59,444 nucleotides of DNA, from assembly GCF_900114235.1 (NCBI RefSeq), contig NZ_FOSJ01000011.1, positions 1 through 59,444 on the forward strand, written 5' to 3'. Below, piece after piece: positions 17,659 to 26,836 of this stretch. Numbering within the stretch: position 1 is the first letter of the stretch; each line of letters opens with the position of its first letter. The stretch comes from Marinilactibacillus piezotolerans. GTDB taxonomy: Bacteria; Bacillota; Bacilli; Lactobacillales; Carnobacteriaceae_A. The notes under the pieces were generated by a model. It searched no databases. It saw only the letters and a list, made by a program, of their open reading frames with translations, and was not told the DNA's origin. The position numbers were made by a program, and so were the translations under genes.

Positions 17659-18346
17659 ATGTGTATGGTGTAAAAGAGAAATAATTACAAACTTTTCGAT
17701 ATCTCAACTACTAACTTTTACTAAGATAGAACCTAGAGTGGTTTGCGGAACCTGTGCACTAAAATTTGATACAATTAAACTGGATTCATGCTGCCCAAAG
17801 TGTCATAGAAAGCAATTGGATAAATCAATATGTCAGGATTGTATGAACTGGCAGAAAATTTATCCAGATTATCCGTTTAGTCATTACGCTCTTTATTCGT
17901 ATGATGAATTTGGCAAAGAATGGATGGAGCGTTTCAAATTTACCGGGGATATACGTGTGGCAAAAATGGTAGCAGACAGTTTAGCTAAAGTAATCAGTGG
18001 TTATAAAGCAATAGATATGATCATACCGATTCCAATATCGAAAAAGAGTTTTGCAAGGAGAGGATTCAATCAGACAGAGATTTTGCTAAAAACTGCAGGA
18101 GTATCCTTTATACAAGTTTTAGAAAACAAGAGTATTGAAAGTAATCAGGCCAGTAAAAACCGTCGAGAACGGTTGGAAACAGTACAGCCTTTTTCAATAA
18201 AAAAAGAAATGAAGCCCAAACTCTGTAATAAAAATGTCATGATCATCGATGATGTTTATACAACTGGAAGAACCATACTTTTTGCAGTAGAGTGTGTTTT
18301 AGCTGCCGGGGCGCGTAATGTGAAGACGCTGTCTTTATTTAGATAA
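17651..18346 (+). CDS. comFC: ComFC, phosphoribosyltransferase-fold competence protein
   Basis: The 231-residue protein has an N-terminal cysteine-rich zinc motif (CVWCKRE, CGTC, CCPKCHRK, CQDC), a Y-S-Y-D-E-F-G-K segment and a C-terminal phosphoribosyltransferase domain with the PRPP loop VMIIDDVYTTGRT. The KKSFARRGFNQTE motif is typical of the ComF/GntX family. It works with ComFA in DNA uptake; the enzymatic reaction is not known. It overlaps comFA by 8 bases, so the two are translationally coupled. The length matches the family. Confidence 0.94.
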   Translation: MNKCVWCKREIITNFSISQLLTFTKIEPRVVCGTCALKFDTIKLDSCCPKCHRKQLDKSICQDCMNWQKIYPDYPFSHYALYSYDEFGKEWMERFKFTGDIRVAKMVADSLAKVISGYKAIDMIIPIPISKKSFARRGFNQTEILLKTAGVSFIQVLENKSIESNQASKNRRERLETVQPFSIKKEMKPKLCNKNVMIIDDVYTTGRTILFAVECVLAAGARNVKTLSLFR

Positions 18347-18374
18347 GAGAATAAAATAAAATACTATAGATACA

Positions 18375-18403
18375 TTGAGAAAGTAACCGCTGTCATGTAT
18401 AAT
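18375..18403 (+). promoter_or_regulatory. hpf promoter
   Basis: TTGAGA (18375-18380) and TATAAT (18398-18403) are separated by 17 bp. It lies about 100 bases before hpf. Confidence 0.65.
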
Positions 18404-18412
18404 GAAACTAAG

Positions 18413-18441
18413 TTAACAAACAAAAGTAAAGTGTTTGTTAA
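18413..18441 (+). other. Inverted repeat at the start of the hpf transcript
   Basis: A perfect 10-bp inverted repeat, TTAACAAACA (18413-18422) and TGTTTGTTAA (18432-18441), has a 9-base centre. It begins about 10 bases after the promoter -10, so it would be the first structure of the RNA or a DNA operator. No T-run follows, so it is not a terminator. Confidence 0.5.
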
Positions 18442-18506
18442 AGAGTTATTTTAAGATTTGTGCTAAAATGACTCAAAGTAAAATAGATTTGGAAGGGTGA
18501 AGCAAT

Positions 18507-19085
18507 ATGCTAAGATACAATGTTCGCGGAGAAAACATAGAAGTGACCCAAGCAATCAGGGAATATGTTGAGAAAAAAGTAGGTAAGATTGAAAAATATT
18601 TTAAAGATGTGCCTGAAGCTAGTGCACATGTTAATCTTAAAACCTACTCTGATAAAACTGCGAAAGTAGAAGTTACAGTACCACTTCCTTATATCGTCTT
18701 ACGTGCGGAAGAAACTTCTCCAGATTTATATGGAAGCGTTGATCTGGTTGTAAGCAAACTGGAAAGACAAATGAGAAAATATAAAACTAAAATCAATCGT
18801 AAAAACCGTAGATCACAAGGTGTGGATGCACCTCAACCTACAAACCCAGATTTATGGGCAGATCTTGATATTGATGATGAAGAGTCATCTACTGAAGAAG
18901 AAATTGGAGCAGCTATCGTGCGTACAAAACGTCTAAGCTTGAAACCGATGGATGCTGAAGAAGCAATCCTGCAAATGGATATGTTAGGTCATAATTTCTT
19001 TATTTTTGAAGATGCTGATACAAACGGATCAAGCATTGTCTATAAACGTAAAGACGGAAAATATGGATTAATTGAAACAGATTAA
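18507..19085 (+). CDS. hpf: Long-form ribosome hibernation promoting factor
   Basis: The 192-residue protein joins an N-terminal HPF/RaiA domain (1-100: YNVRGENIEVTQAIREYVEKK, INRKNRRSQG) through an acidic linker (DLDIDDEESSTEEE) to the C-terminal dimerisation domain (about 130-192: VRTKRLSLKPMDAEEAILQM, GHNFFIFEDADT, VVYKRKDGKYGLIE-type end). Long HPF pairs two 70S ribosomes into inactive 100S dimers in stationary phase or stress. GGAAGGGTGA precedes ATG 18507. It has its own promoter with an inverted repeat in the leader and its own terminator, so it is regulated apart from comF and secA. Confidence 0.96.
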   Translation: MLRYNVRGENIEVTQAIREYVEKKVGKIEKYFKDVPEASAHVNLKTYSDKTAKVEVTVPLPYIVLRAEETSPDLYGSVDLVVSKLERQMRKYKTKINRKNRRSQGVDAPQPTNPDLWADLDIDDEESSTEEEIGAAIVRTKRLSLKPMDAEEAILQMDMLGHNFFIFEDADTNGSSIVYKRKDGKYGLIETD

Positions 19086-19097
19086 GTAAATAAATGG

Positions 19098-19125
19098 AGG
19101 CGAGCAGAGAATGCTCGCCTTTTTT
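19098..19125 (+). terminator. Intrinsic terminator after hpf
   Basis: A perfect 9-bp GC-rich stem (AGGCGAGCA with TGCTCGCCT, loop GAGAA) is followed by T5. The 270 bases from here to secA hold no gene I can see. Confidence 0.93.
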
Positions 19126-19397
19126 AATGCCTATATTAGTTCGATCTGTTCAGAATGAAACCATCAAACTGGTAAGAGACCATTACCTATATTTGCTTAG
19201 ATGAAATCAAGAACCTCTCGTCAAGCATCAAGAATCGTTAGATTTACCTAAGTGATGAGTAGTTAACAGTGCGATAACCGGGCTTTTTTTTGTGAAACAA
19301 TAATGGTATGATAGTATAGTATGAAAATCGGTTAGTATAACTTTTGATATATAACGATAATGAAGAGATTACACGATTAAAGAGGAGATTTATAAAA

Positions 19398-21863
19398 ATG
19401 GCTCATTTACTTAAAAATTTGTTTGATAATGACAAGAAAGAACTGCGTCGTTATGGAAAAATTGCCGACCGTATTGAAAGTATGGAAGAAGAAATTGCTG
19501 CTTTATCAGATGAAGAATTGAAAGCTCGCACACAAGAATTTAAATCACGCTATCATAACGGTGAAACTTTAGATGATTTATTACCTGAAGCTTTTGCGAC
19601 TGTTCGTGAAGCAGCTAAACGTGTACTAGGTTTGTTTCCTTTCCGTGTACAGTTAATGGGTGGAATGTCACTCCATGAAGGTAATATCTCTGAAATGAAA
19701 ACTGGTGAAGGTAAAACGCTGACAGCTACTATGCCGGTTTATTTAAATGCCATTTCTGGAGAAGGCGTGCACGTTGTAACAGTCAATGATTATCTGGCTA
19801 CTCGTGATGCTGAAGAAATGGGCGAGTTATACCGCTGGATGGGATTGACTGTTGGATTAAATCTTAATGGGAAAAATTCTAGCGAAAAGCGTGAAGCATA
19901 TAATTGCGATATAACATATTCTACTAATAATGAACTTGGATTCGATTATTTACGAGACAATATGGTCGTATACAAAGAACAAATGGTTCAAAGACCATTG
20001 AATTTTGCAATTCTTGATGAAGTGGATTCGATTTTAGTTGATGAGGCAAGAACACCATTAATTATTTCTGGACAGGCTAATCGATCAACTTCTTTTTACA
20101 CTCGTTGTGACTTCTTTGTCAAAGGATTAAAGGAAGAGGAAGACTACACGATAGATCTGCAGTCCAAATCTATTTCTTTAACTGAAGAAGGGATCGAAAA
20201 GGCTGAGAAAACTTTCCGAGTAAACAATTTATATGATCTTGAGAATCAGACTTTAATCCATCACTTGGACCAGTCTTTAAGAGCTAACTTTATTATGCTT
20301 TTAGATATTGATTATGTAGTTAATAATGGAGAAGTCAAAATTGTTGATCAGTTTACTGGGCGTATCATGGATGGTCGTCGTTATTCTGACGGATTACACC
20401 AAGCTATTGAAGCTAAAGAAGGTGTAGAAATTCAGAAAGAATCTAAAACAATGGCGACTATTACCTTCCAGAACTACTTCCGTATGTATAAGAAGCTATC
20501 TGGGATGACAGGTACAGCTAAAACAGAAGAAGAAGAATTTCGTGAGATTTATAATATGAATGTTATTGCAATTCCAACGAACCGCGAACTTATTCGTGAT
20601 GACCGTGATGACTTATTATATCCGACTTTAGAAAATAAGTTTAATGCAGTAGCTCAAGATATCAAAGAGCGCCATAAAAAAGGTCAACCTATTTTAGTAG
20701 GTACAGTAGCTGTTGAAACTTCTGAAAGAATCAGTCGCTTACTAAGAAAAGAAGGCGTTCCACACGAAGTTTTAAATGCGAAAAACCACTTTAGAGAAGC
20801 GGAAATTGTCGTGAACGCTGGGCAGCCGGGAGCTGTTACGATCGCTACCAATATGGCTGGTCGTGGTACAGATATTAAATTAGGACCTGGTGTTAAAGAA
20901 TTAGGTGGACTGGCTGTAATCGGTACTGAAAGACATGAATCAAGACGTATTGATAATCAGTTGCGTGGCCGTTCCGGTCGTCAAGGAGATCCTGGCGTTT
21001 CACAATTCTATTTATCTCTTGAAGACGATTTAATGAAACGTTTTGGATCTGAACGTATTCGTATGGTGTTAGAACAATTAAAAATTTCAGAAGATGATGC
21101 GGTTATCCAAAGTCGCATGATCAGTCGTCAAGTAGAATCAGCACAAAAACGTGTTGAAGGAAATAATTATGACACTCGTAGAAATGTCCTTAAATACGAT
21201 GATGTTATGCGTGAACAACGTGAAGTTATCTACACTCAAAGACAAGAAGTCATTCTGGAAGAAGAGTCTTTGAATTATGTAACAGTTCCAATGATTCGTA
21301 GAACAATTGAACGTTACGTTCAACTAAACACCCAACAAGAGGATAGAAGTAAATGGAATCTTTCTCATATTGTTGAATTTGCCCATACTGTTCTGGTACA
21401 TCCTGACCAGTTATCCGAAGAAGACCTGAAAGGTAAATCAGCTGCTGAGATCGAAAATATCCTAGTTGACTTGGCTCGAGAGAATTATGAAGAGAAAACT
21501 GACCAGTTGAATGGAAAAGAACAAGTATTAGAATTTGAGAAAGTTGTTATTCTGCGTGTTGTAGACCGTAAATGGACTGATCATATTGATCAGATGGATC
21601 AATTGCGTCAAGGGATCGGGCTGCGTTCTTATGGCCAATTCAATCCTTTAACAGAGTACCAGCAAGAAGGATTTACATTATTTGAAGACATGATCGGTGA
21701 AATTGAATACGAAGTAACTCGTCTATTGATGAAATCACAAATTCGTCAGAACTTGCAGCGTGAGCAAGCAACACCAAATAGTAATGGTAAAAAGGCTAAA
21801 CGTGGACAAGCGAAAAAGCCGACATTTTCACATGATGAAGAAACCCACACAAGATTAGGATAG
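19398..21863 (+). CDS. secA: Preprotein translocase ATPase SecA
   Basis: The 821-residue motor pushes preproteins through SecYEG. It has Walker [30 protein letters not shown], the preprotein-binding domain, [32 protein letters not shown] and the helical scaffold ending VEYEV-type [20 protein letters not shown] 19398 is chosen because GAGGAGA lies upstream and the protein then starts MAHLLKNLF; the frame is open to 19344. The C-terminus is short and basic ([10 protein letters not shown]) and lacks the CxCxSGx6CH zinc motif that many SecA proteins use to bind SecB or phospholipid. prfB follows, as in Bacillus. Confidence 0.97.
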   Translation: MAHLLKNLFDNDKKELRRYGKIADRIESMEEEIAALSDEELKARTQEFKSRYHNGETLDDLLPEAFATVREAAKRVLGLFPFRVQLMGGMSLHEGNISEMKTGEGKTLTATMPVYLNAISGEGVHVVTVNDYLATRDAEEMGELYRWMGLTVGLNLNGKNSSEKREAYNCDITYSTNNELGFDYLRDNMVVYKEQMVQRPLNFAILDEVDSILVDEARTPLIISGQANRSTSFYTRCDFFVKGLKEEEDYTIDLQSKSISLTEEGIEKAEKTFRVNNLYDLENQTLIHHLDQSLRANFIMLLDIDYVVNNGEVKIVDQFTGRIMDGRRYSDGLHQAIEAKEGVEIQKESKTMATITFQNYFRMYKKLSGMTGTAKTEEEEFREIYNMNVIAIPTNRELIRDDRDDLLYPTLENKFNAVAQDIKERHKKGQPILVGTVAVETSERISRLLRKEGVPHEVLNAKNHFREAEIVVNAGQPGAVTIATNMAGRGTDIKLGPGVKELGGLAVIGTERHESRRIDNQLRGRSGRQGDPGVSQFYLSLEDDLMKRFGSERIRMVLEQLKISEDDAVIQSRMISRQVESAQKRVEGNNYDTRRNVLKYDDVMREQREVIYTQRQEVILEEESLNYVTVPMIRRTIERYVQLNTQQEDRSKWNLSHIVEFAHTVLVHPDQLSEEDLKGKSAAEIENILVDLARENYEEKTDQLNGKEQVLEFEKVVILRVVDRKWTDHIDQMDQLRQGIGLRSYGQFNPLTEYQQEGFTLFEDMIGEIEYEVTRLLMKSQIRQNLQREQATPNSNGKKAKRGQAKKPTFSHDEETHTRLG

Positions 21864-21940
21864 TTTGCGTAATAAGCTGTAATATAGAGAAATGAACCCT
21901 CTTACAAATATGAGGCATCTGTAGAATAAGAAAAAAGAAC

Positions 21941-21963
21941 TGAACCAATACTACATTGGTTCA
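21941..21963 (+). other. Hairpin between secA and prfB
   Basis: A perfect 9-bp stem (TGAACCAAT with ATTGGTTCA, loop ACTAC) has no T-run after it. It may be a weak terminator, a processing site or a leader structure in the 219-base gap. Confidence 0.4.
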
Positions 21964-22082
21964 CAATTGTTATTCACTTACAGTGAGATGAGAAGTCATA
22001 TGAGCGAATAAAAGAAATCTTATAAAAACAGATGTTGGTTGTAAGAGGCGTTTTTCTGCCCGAATTTTAGGAGGATATCATA

Positions 22083-23184
22083 ATGGAAATTAGTGAAATA
22101 AGGAATGCACTACAAGCAGCAAGCCAGAAAGTATCAGATTTCAGGGGGTCTCTTTGACTTAGAGGCTATGGAAGTTGATATAGCAGAATACGATGAACAA
22201 ATGTCTGATCCGTCTTTTTGGAATGATCAGCAAAAAGCTCAAATAATCATAGATGAAGCAAATAATGTAAAAAGTACCTATCAGTCTTTTCAATCTTTAG
22301 CAAGTCAAGTTGAAGAATATACGACGATGATTGAAATGCTGGAGGAAGAACAAGATGAAGACATCAGAGCTGAATTAGAAGAAGGTATTCAATCGCTGAC
22401 TAAAGAGATTGAAGCATTTGAATTAGAAATGTTGTTAAGTGAACCGTATGACAATAATAATGCAATCCTTGAAATCCATCCTGGTGCTGGCGGAACTGAA
22501 TCCCAAGACTGGGGAGAAATGCTTTATAGAATGTACACAAGGTGGTTTGACAAAAAGGGATTTTCATATGAAGTACTTGATTATCAGAATGGTGAAGAAG
22601 CGGGCATCAAAAGCGTAACCCTACTAGTTAAAGGACAGCATGCATATGGTCTTCTCAAAGCTGAAAAAGGCGTTCATAGATTAGTTAGAATATCACCATT
22701 TGATTCGAGTGGACGTAGACATACTTCATTTGTATCTATAGATGTTGCGCCAGAAATCAATGAAGATATTGATATTGAAATCAATCCAGATGATATCAGA
22801 GTAGATACGTATCGTGCTAGTGGGGCTGGCGGACAGCATATCAATAAAACGGAGTCTGCGGTTAGGATTACGCATAAGGAAACAGGATTAGTAGCAGCTA
22901 GCCAGGCAGGAAGATCGCAGCTGGCAAATAAAGAACAAGCAATGAATATGTTAAAAGCAAAATTATATCAAAAAGAACTAGATGAAAAAGCTCAACAAAT
23001 GGCAGCGATAAAAGGAGAACAAAAAGAAATCGGATGGGGATCTCAAATAAGATCATACGTATTCCATCCTTATTCTATGGTAAAAGATCATAGAACAAAT
23101 GTGGAAAGCGGAAATACAGATGCTGTTATGGATGGCGAAATTGATCAGTTTATTGAAGCGTACTTGCGTTCTCTAATACAATAA
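22083..23184 (+). CDS. prfB: Peptide chain release factor 2, made by +1 programmed frameshift
   Basis: RF2 reads UAA and UGA stops. Translation starts at ATG 22083 (AGGAGG upstream) and reads 24 codons, [10 protein letters not shown]...FRGSL, to an in-frame TGA at 22155-22157. A +1 slip at CTT-T (22152-22155) continues in the frame DLEAMEVD to 23184, giving 366 residues. The slip site and its internal Shine-Dalgarno match the classic prfB autoregulation signal: low RF2 makes the ribosome pause at UGA and shift. The catalytic GGQ loop is [12 protein letters not shown], and the stop-codon tripeptide region is [15 protein letters not shown]. It should not be annotated as a pseudogene or as starting at 22105. 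Confidence 0.97.
22143..22158 (+). promoter_or_regulatory. RF2 programmed frameshift signal
   Basis: The sequence AGGGGGTCTCTTTGAC holds an internal Shine-Dalgarno (AGGGGG), a 3-base spacer, the slippery CTT, the in-frame TGA and the following C. These are the elements established for prfB autoregulation in many bacteria. Confidence 0.96.
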
Positions 23185-23196
23185 ATGAATAAGGTG

Positions 23197-23240
23197 AAGA
23201 CTGTTTGAGGATAGAAAGGCTGTCCAAAGCAGTCTTTTTT
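23197..23240 (+). terminator. Terminator after prfB
   Basis: AAGACTG pairs with CAGTCTT and an inner GGATAG pairs with CTGTCC. T5 follows. It is a branched but plausible intrinsic terminator. Confidence 0.65.
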
Positions 23241-23634
23241 ACGTAAAAATTGAAAGTTCATAAGAAGTGTCAAAATTCGGACATATTTTTAATTTCAAAT
23301 TATTACTCTTTTGTAACATAATAGAAATATATATAATCCCATAAAAAACCAAAATAAAAGGTCGTAGTGGGTTTTGTTTCGGTTATAAAAAGAATATTTA
23401 TATAAAAAGTGGAGAATTACAGGCTGATTCTAAAGGGGACCAAGTTTAGACCGTTCAGAATTATACAATCATGACTTTTTGAAATGTTTTTGTAATTGGA
23501 TTAAAACAGACATCTGTAAATCCAATGATATACTAGAAAAGGCTTAAGACGAAGAAATAACTACTATGATTTATTGAGCAGAATGGCCTACCAGAATTGT
23601 TAAGAATAAATATAAATAGATAGGTGATTATATA
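23241..23634 (+). other. 394-base gap before ftsE: promoter region with an imperfect palindrome
   Basis: No open frame of note is seen. At 23496-23525 an imperfect palindrome pairs TTGGATT with AATCCAA and, inside, ACAGA with TCTGT. It sits directly before a TATACT box (23529-23534) that is the best candidate -10 for ftsE. No matching -35 is present, which fits a controlled promoter or an RNA hairpin; neither is proven. Confidence 0.35.
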
Positions 23635-24321
23635 ATGATTGAAATGTCTAATGTTTATAAGAAATATTCAAATGGCATTACAGCAATAAACGGTTTAGAT
23701 GTTCGAATAGAGCAGGGAGAATTCGTTTATGTCGTTGGACCGAGTGGAGCAGGAAAATCTACATTCATAAAAATGATATATAGAGAAGAATTGCCCACTA
23801 AAGGAACTGTTAAAGTAGGAGAATTCGAGCTTGAAAACTTGAAGCCTAAAAAAATTCCTTATTTAAGAAGACATGTCGGAGTAGTATTTCAAGATTTTAA
23901 ATTACTTCCAAGACTGACAGTATATGAAAATGTTGCCTATGCAATGCAAGTTTTAGAAAAGAATCCAAAACAGATTCAAAAACGGGTTCTTGAGGTTTTA
24001 GATCTGGTTGGCTTGAAACATAAAGTAAGAATGTTTCCGAATGAACTTTCAGGTGGGGAACAGCAACGTATTGCAATCGCTCGAGCAATTGCGAATATGC
24101 CTCGAGTATTAATTGCCGATGAGCCAACAGGTAACCTAGACCCGGAAACAGCTTGGGGGATTATGGAGTTGCTTGAACAAATCAATAATCAAGGGACAAC
24201 AATTATAATGGCTACACATAATAGTGAAATTGTAAACCGTGTCAGACATAGAGTCTTGGCAGTTGAAAATGGACGTATTGCCCGTGATCAAGAAGGAGGG
24301 GAATACGGATATGAAATTTAG
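23635..24321 (+). CDS. ftsE: Cell division ABC transporter ATPase FtsE
   Basis: The 228-residue ATPase has Walker A GPSGAGKST, Q-loop VFQDFKLL, signature ELSGGEQQR, Walker B VLIADEPTGNLD and the H-loop MATHNSEI. With FtsX it forms a type VII ABC complex that does not transport but transmits ATP-driven motion to a peptidoglycan hydrolase outside the cell. It overlaps ftsX by 11 bases. The hydrolase gene at 25293 follows ftsX, which matches the known FtsEX-PcsB (Streptococcus) or FtsEX-CwlO (Bacillus) pairing. Confidence 0.97.
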   Translation: MIEMSNVYKKYSNGITAINGLDVRIEQGEFVYVVGPSGAGKSTFIKMIYREELPTKGTVKVGEFELENLKPKKIPYLRRHVGVVFQDFKLLPRLTVYENVAYAMQVLEKNPKQIQKRVLEVLDLVGLKHKVRMFPNELSGGEQQRIAIARAIANMPRVLIADEPTGNLDPETAWGIMELLEQINNQGTTIIMATHNSEIVNRVRHRVLAVENGRIARDQEGGEYGYEI

Positions 24322-25198
24322 AACAGTTAAAAGACATATTGTTGAATCATTAAGAAGTATAGTGCGTAATGGCTGGATGACACTAGCGGCAGTTAGTGCA
24401 GTGGCAGTAACGTTGCTACTAGTAGGAAGCTTTATAGCCTTGCTAATGAATGTGAACAAACTAGCGTCTGATATAGAAAATAATGTGCTCGTCCGTGTCC
24501 ATATAGATTTGGCTGCTGAAGAAGCAGATCAGGAAGCACTAAAATCATCGCTTGAAGGGTTAGATAATGTTGAAAGTGTTGAATTTGTCAGTCGAGATAC
24601 AGAGCTACAAAATGTTATTGGAAGCTATGGAGAAACTTTCGGACTATTCGATGGAGATAATAACCCCTTATATGATGTCTTTGAAGTGAATACAAATTCA
24701 CCAGAATCTACTGCGGAGGTTGCAAAAGCAGCAGAAAGATTAGATTATGTAGCAGAGGTGAATTATGGCGGATCCGATGCTGATCGACTCTTTGAGGTAA
24801 TGAGTACCGTTAGAAATGTTGGAACGATCATTATTGTTGCCCTCATCTTCACGGCAGTATTCTTAATATCCAATACGATTAGGATTACAATTTTCTCCAG
24901 AAGAACTGAGATTGAAATTATGAAACTTGTAGGTGCAACAAACTGGTTCATCAGGTGGCCTTTCTTAATTGAAGGAGCATTTATTGGATTGATCGGTGCG
25001 CTGATTCCAGTTTCAATCATCTCATATGTTTATCTAACAGGATATAGTTCAATGACTAACTATTTAGCAAGTTCTACCTATTCTTTACTTGAACCCAATC
25101 CTTTCTTGTTCTTACTAATTGCCTTATTGCTTGGTATTGGTATTGTGATTGGTAGTTTAGGGTCAGCTTTATCAATAAGGAAATTTTTGAAAATATAA
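24311..25198 (+). CDS. ftsX: Cell division membrane protein FtsX
   Basis: The 295-residue membrane partner of FtsE has four membrane segments (about 20-45, 170-195, 220-245, 265-290) and a large extracellular loop between the first two. That loop carries DNVESVEFVSRDTEL and docks the hydrolase in homologues. Conserved FtsX features are RNGWMTLAAVSAVAVTLLL, NTIRITIFSRRTEIEIMKLVG and NWFIRWPFLIEG. ATG 24311 is preceded by AGGAGGGG inside ftsE. The longer open frame from 24239 lies within ftsE and is not the start. Confidence 0.96.
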   Translation: MKFRTVKRHIVESLRSIVRNGWMTLAAVSAVAVTLLLVGSFIALLMNVNKLASDIENNVLVRVHIDLAAEEADQEALKSSLEGLDNVESVEFVSRDTELQNVIGSYGETFGLFDGDNNPLYDVFEVNTNSPESTAEVAKAAERLDYVAEVNYGGSDADRLFEVMSTVRNVGTIIIVALIFTAVFLISNTIRITIFSRRTEIEIMKLVGATNWFIRWPFLIEGAFIGLIGALIPVSIISYVYLTGYSSMTNYLASSTYSLLEPNPFLFLLIALLLGIGIVIGSLGSALSIRKFLKI

Positions 25199-25213
25199 AT
25201 ATTTTGAATAATG

Positions 25214-25245
25214 GTGGAGCGAGAAATACGCTTTAATCGCTCCAC
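25214..25245 (+). other. Hairpin between ftsX and the PcsB-type gene
   Basis: A perfect 9-bp stem (GTGGAGCGA with TCGCTCCAC, 14-base loop) lies in the 94-base gap. It has no T-run. It could be an RNA processing or stability element that sets different levels of FtsX and the hydrolase. Confidence 0.5.
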
Positions 25246-25292
25246 TTGCATACATAGTGAAAAATAATTTAATGGAGAAAGAGGTAACCGAC

Positions 25293-26489
25293 GTGAATAA
25301 AAAATTAATCTTGAAATTAGCATTAACAACTACAATAGGATTTACTTATTTAGCAGCACCTTTAACAGTTTTAGCAGCACCTGGAAGTGAGTCAGAATAT
25401 AACCAGAAGTTAGAGGATCTTTCGACTGATCAAAGTGATGCTGAAAAAGAATTAGAAGCAGTTGCTTCAAAAATAGAAGATAGAGAAAATGATATGAATA
25501 AGCTAGTTGAAGAAATGACTGCAACTACTGAAGCTTTAACAAAATTACAAGATGAAATTAAAGTCTTAAATGAAAAGATTGAAGAACGCGAAGCTCGTCT
25601 TGAAGAACAAGCTCGAGCAGTTCAAGTTACAGGAGATTCTAGTTCACTAGTTGAATTTGTAATGGATTCTGATTCTTTAGGAGATGTTATTGGCCGGTTA
25701 GATGTTGTCAGCAAACTTGTGACTGCTAATCAAAATTTAATTCAAGAACAGATTGATGATAAAGAGTTAGTTGTCGAAAAAGAAAAAGAAACGCTAGCTA
25801 AACAAGAAGAACAAACGCTTCGAGCAGCTAAACTTGAAAGTCAAAAAACAGAATTAGAAGAAGAGCAAGCAAATCAAGAGCGTTTAGTGGCATCTATTTC
25901 AGCCCAACGTGCTAAAGTTTCAGAAGAAAAAGACGCATTTTTGGCTGAACAAAAAGCTGCTGAAGAACGTATGAAAGAAATTCAAACAGCTAGAACTGTT
26001 GCTGAACAAACTAGCACAATTTCAGTATCAGATGAGTCAAATGGAAGTGATAAAACAGAAAATAATAGTAAAACCGTATCTACTTCTTCAAGTAAAGCTG
26101 ATGTTGCTGAGAAAAATATCCCAGCAGCAACAAATGGTGGTTCAATCACAAGCGTAGCACAAAGTTTGATTGGTGTTCCTTATTTATCAGCTGGCAGTAC
26201 ACCAGCAGGATTTGACTGCTCAGGATTCGTACAGTATGTATTTCGTAAAGCTGGCCGCAGCATTACAAGAACAGCGGCTGGACAATATAGTGCAACTACA
26301 AGAATTACACAATCACAAGCAAAACCAGGAGATTTAATCTTCTTCAACCAATCTGGATCAATTGACCACGTCGGAATTTATCTAGGTGGCGGAAGCTTTA
26401 TTGGATCTCAATCATCAACTGGTGTTGCAATAGCTTCATTTACCTCAGGCTACTGGTCTAATCATGTAGCTGGATTTGGACGTCCGTAA
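25293..26489 (+). CDS. Secreted NlpC/P60 peptidoglycan hydrolase, PcsB/CwlO type
   Basis: The 398-residue protein has a Sec signal peptide (KK start, hydrophobic core to about residue 28, ending VLAAPG). A long coiled coil follows (about 35-250, including EQARAVQVTGDSSSLVEFVM), then a Ser/Thr/Asn linker and a C-terminal NlpC/P60 domain (about 290-398). The catalytic Cys309 is in GFDCSGFVQYVF and His359 in SIDHVGIYLG. Such enzymes cut stem-peptide bonds and are held inactive by the coiled coil until FtsEX acts. GTG 25293 is used: AAAGAGGT lies 7 bases before it and the result is a standard signal peptide. The domain type is closer to CwlO/SagA than to streptococcal PcsB (CHAP). Confidence 0.92.
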   Translation: MNKKLILKLALTTTIGFTYLAAPLTVLAAPGSESEYNQKLEDLSTDQSDAEKELEAVASKIEDRENDMNKLVEEMTATTEALTKLQDEIKVLNEKIEEREARLEEQARAVQVTGDSSSLVEFVMDSDSLGDVIGRLDVVSKLVTANQNLIQEQIDDKELVVEKEKETLAKQEEQTLRAAKLESQKTELEEEQANQERLVASISAQRAKVSEEKDAFLAEQKAAEERMKEIQTARTVAEQTSTISVSDESNGSDKTENNSKTVSTSSSKADVAEKNIPAATNGGSITSVAQSLIGVPYLSAGSTPAGFDCSGFVQYVFRKAGRSITRTAAGQYSATTRITQSQAKPGDLIFFNQSGSIDHVGIYLGGGSFIGSQSSTGVAIASFTSGYWSNHVAGFGRP

Positions 26490-26544
26490 ATTGGATGTCT
26501 ATCCTTTTCAAATAAATAAAAAAATTAAATGAACAAATTTAATA

Positions 26545-26600
26545 AAATAGGTTAGTTTAGATCTGGTTTCTTTCTAGATTTAGACTAACCTATTTGTTTC
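26545..26600 (+). terminator. Intrinsic terminator after the NlpC/P60 gene
   Basis: AAATAGGTTAGT pairs perfectly with ACTAACCTATTT, with a second inner stem, followed by TTGTTTC. The following 236 bases to the PDZ gene show an extended -10 (TGTTAAAAT near 26795) and no other gene. Confidence 0.8.
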
Positions 26601-26836
26601 TATAGGAAGGTTTTAATGAGAGGTACTAGGTAAAAAAGCGGAAATATAGAACTATGTAAATATAGATACTAAGTAATGTATTATTTTTTTGAACGATTTA
26701 CTGTTTATACTCAATATACTATAAAGTCTCAAGTAGAATTCAAATAAATGAAATAAACCATTATCAAACCTTTGCATTACTTTTCATTAAGATGTGTTAA
26801 AATAATAAAGAAAGATAAGAAGAAAGGTGTAGAGAA

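Noticed and set aside
19140-19343. Leader before secA as a possible T-box or riboswitch
   Set aside because: No T-box motif, no specifier stem and no convincing terminator/antiterminator pair could be drawn; the T8 at 19283 lacks a stem before it.
24239-24310. Longer FtsX start inside ftsE
   Set aside because: ATG 24311 has a strong ribosome binding site and gives the normal FtsX N-terminus; the longer frame would be an unlikely 24-residue extension.
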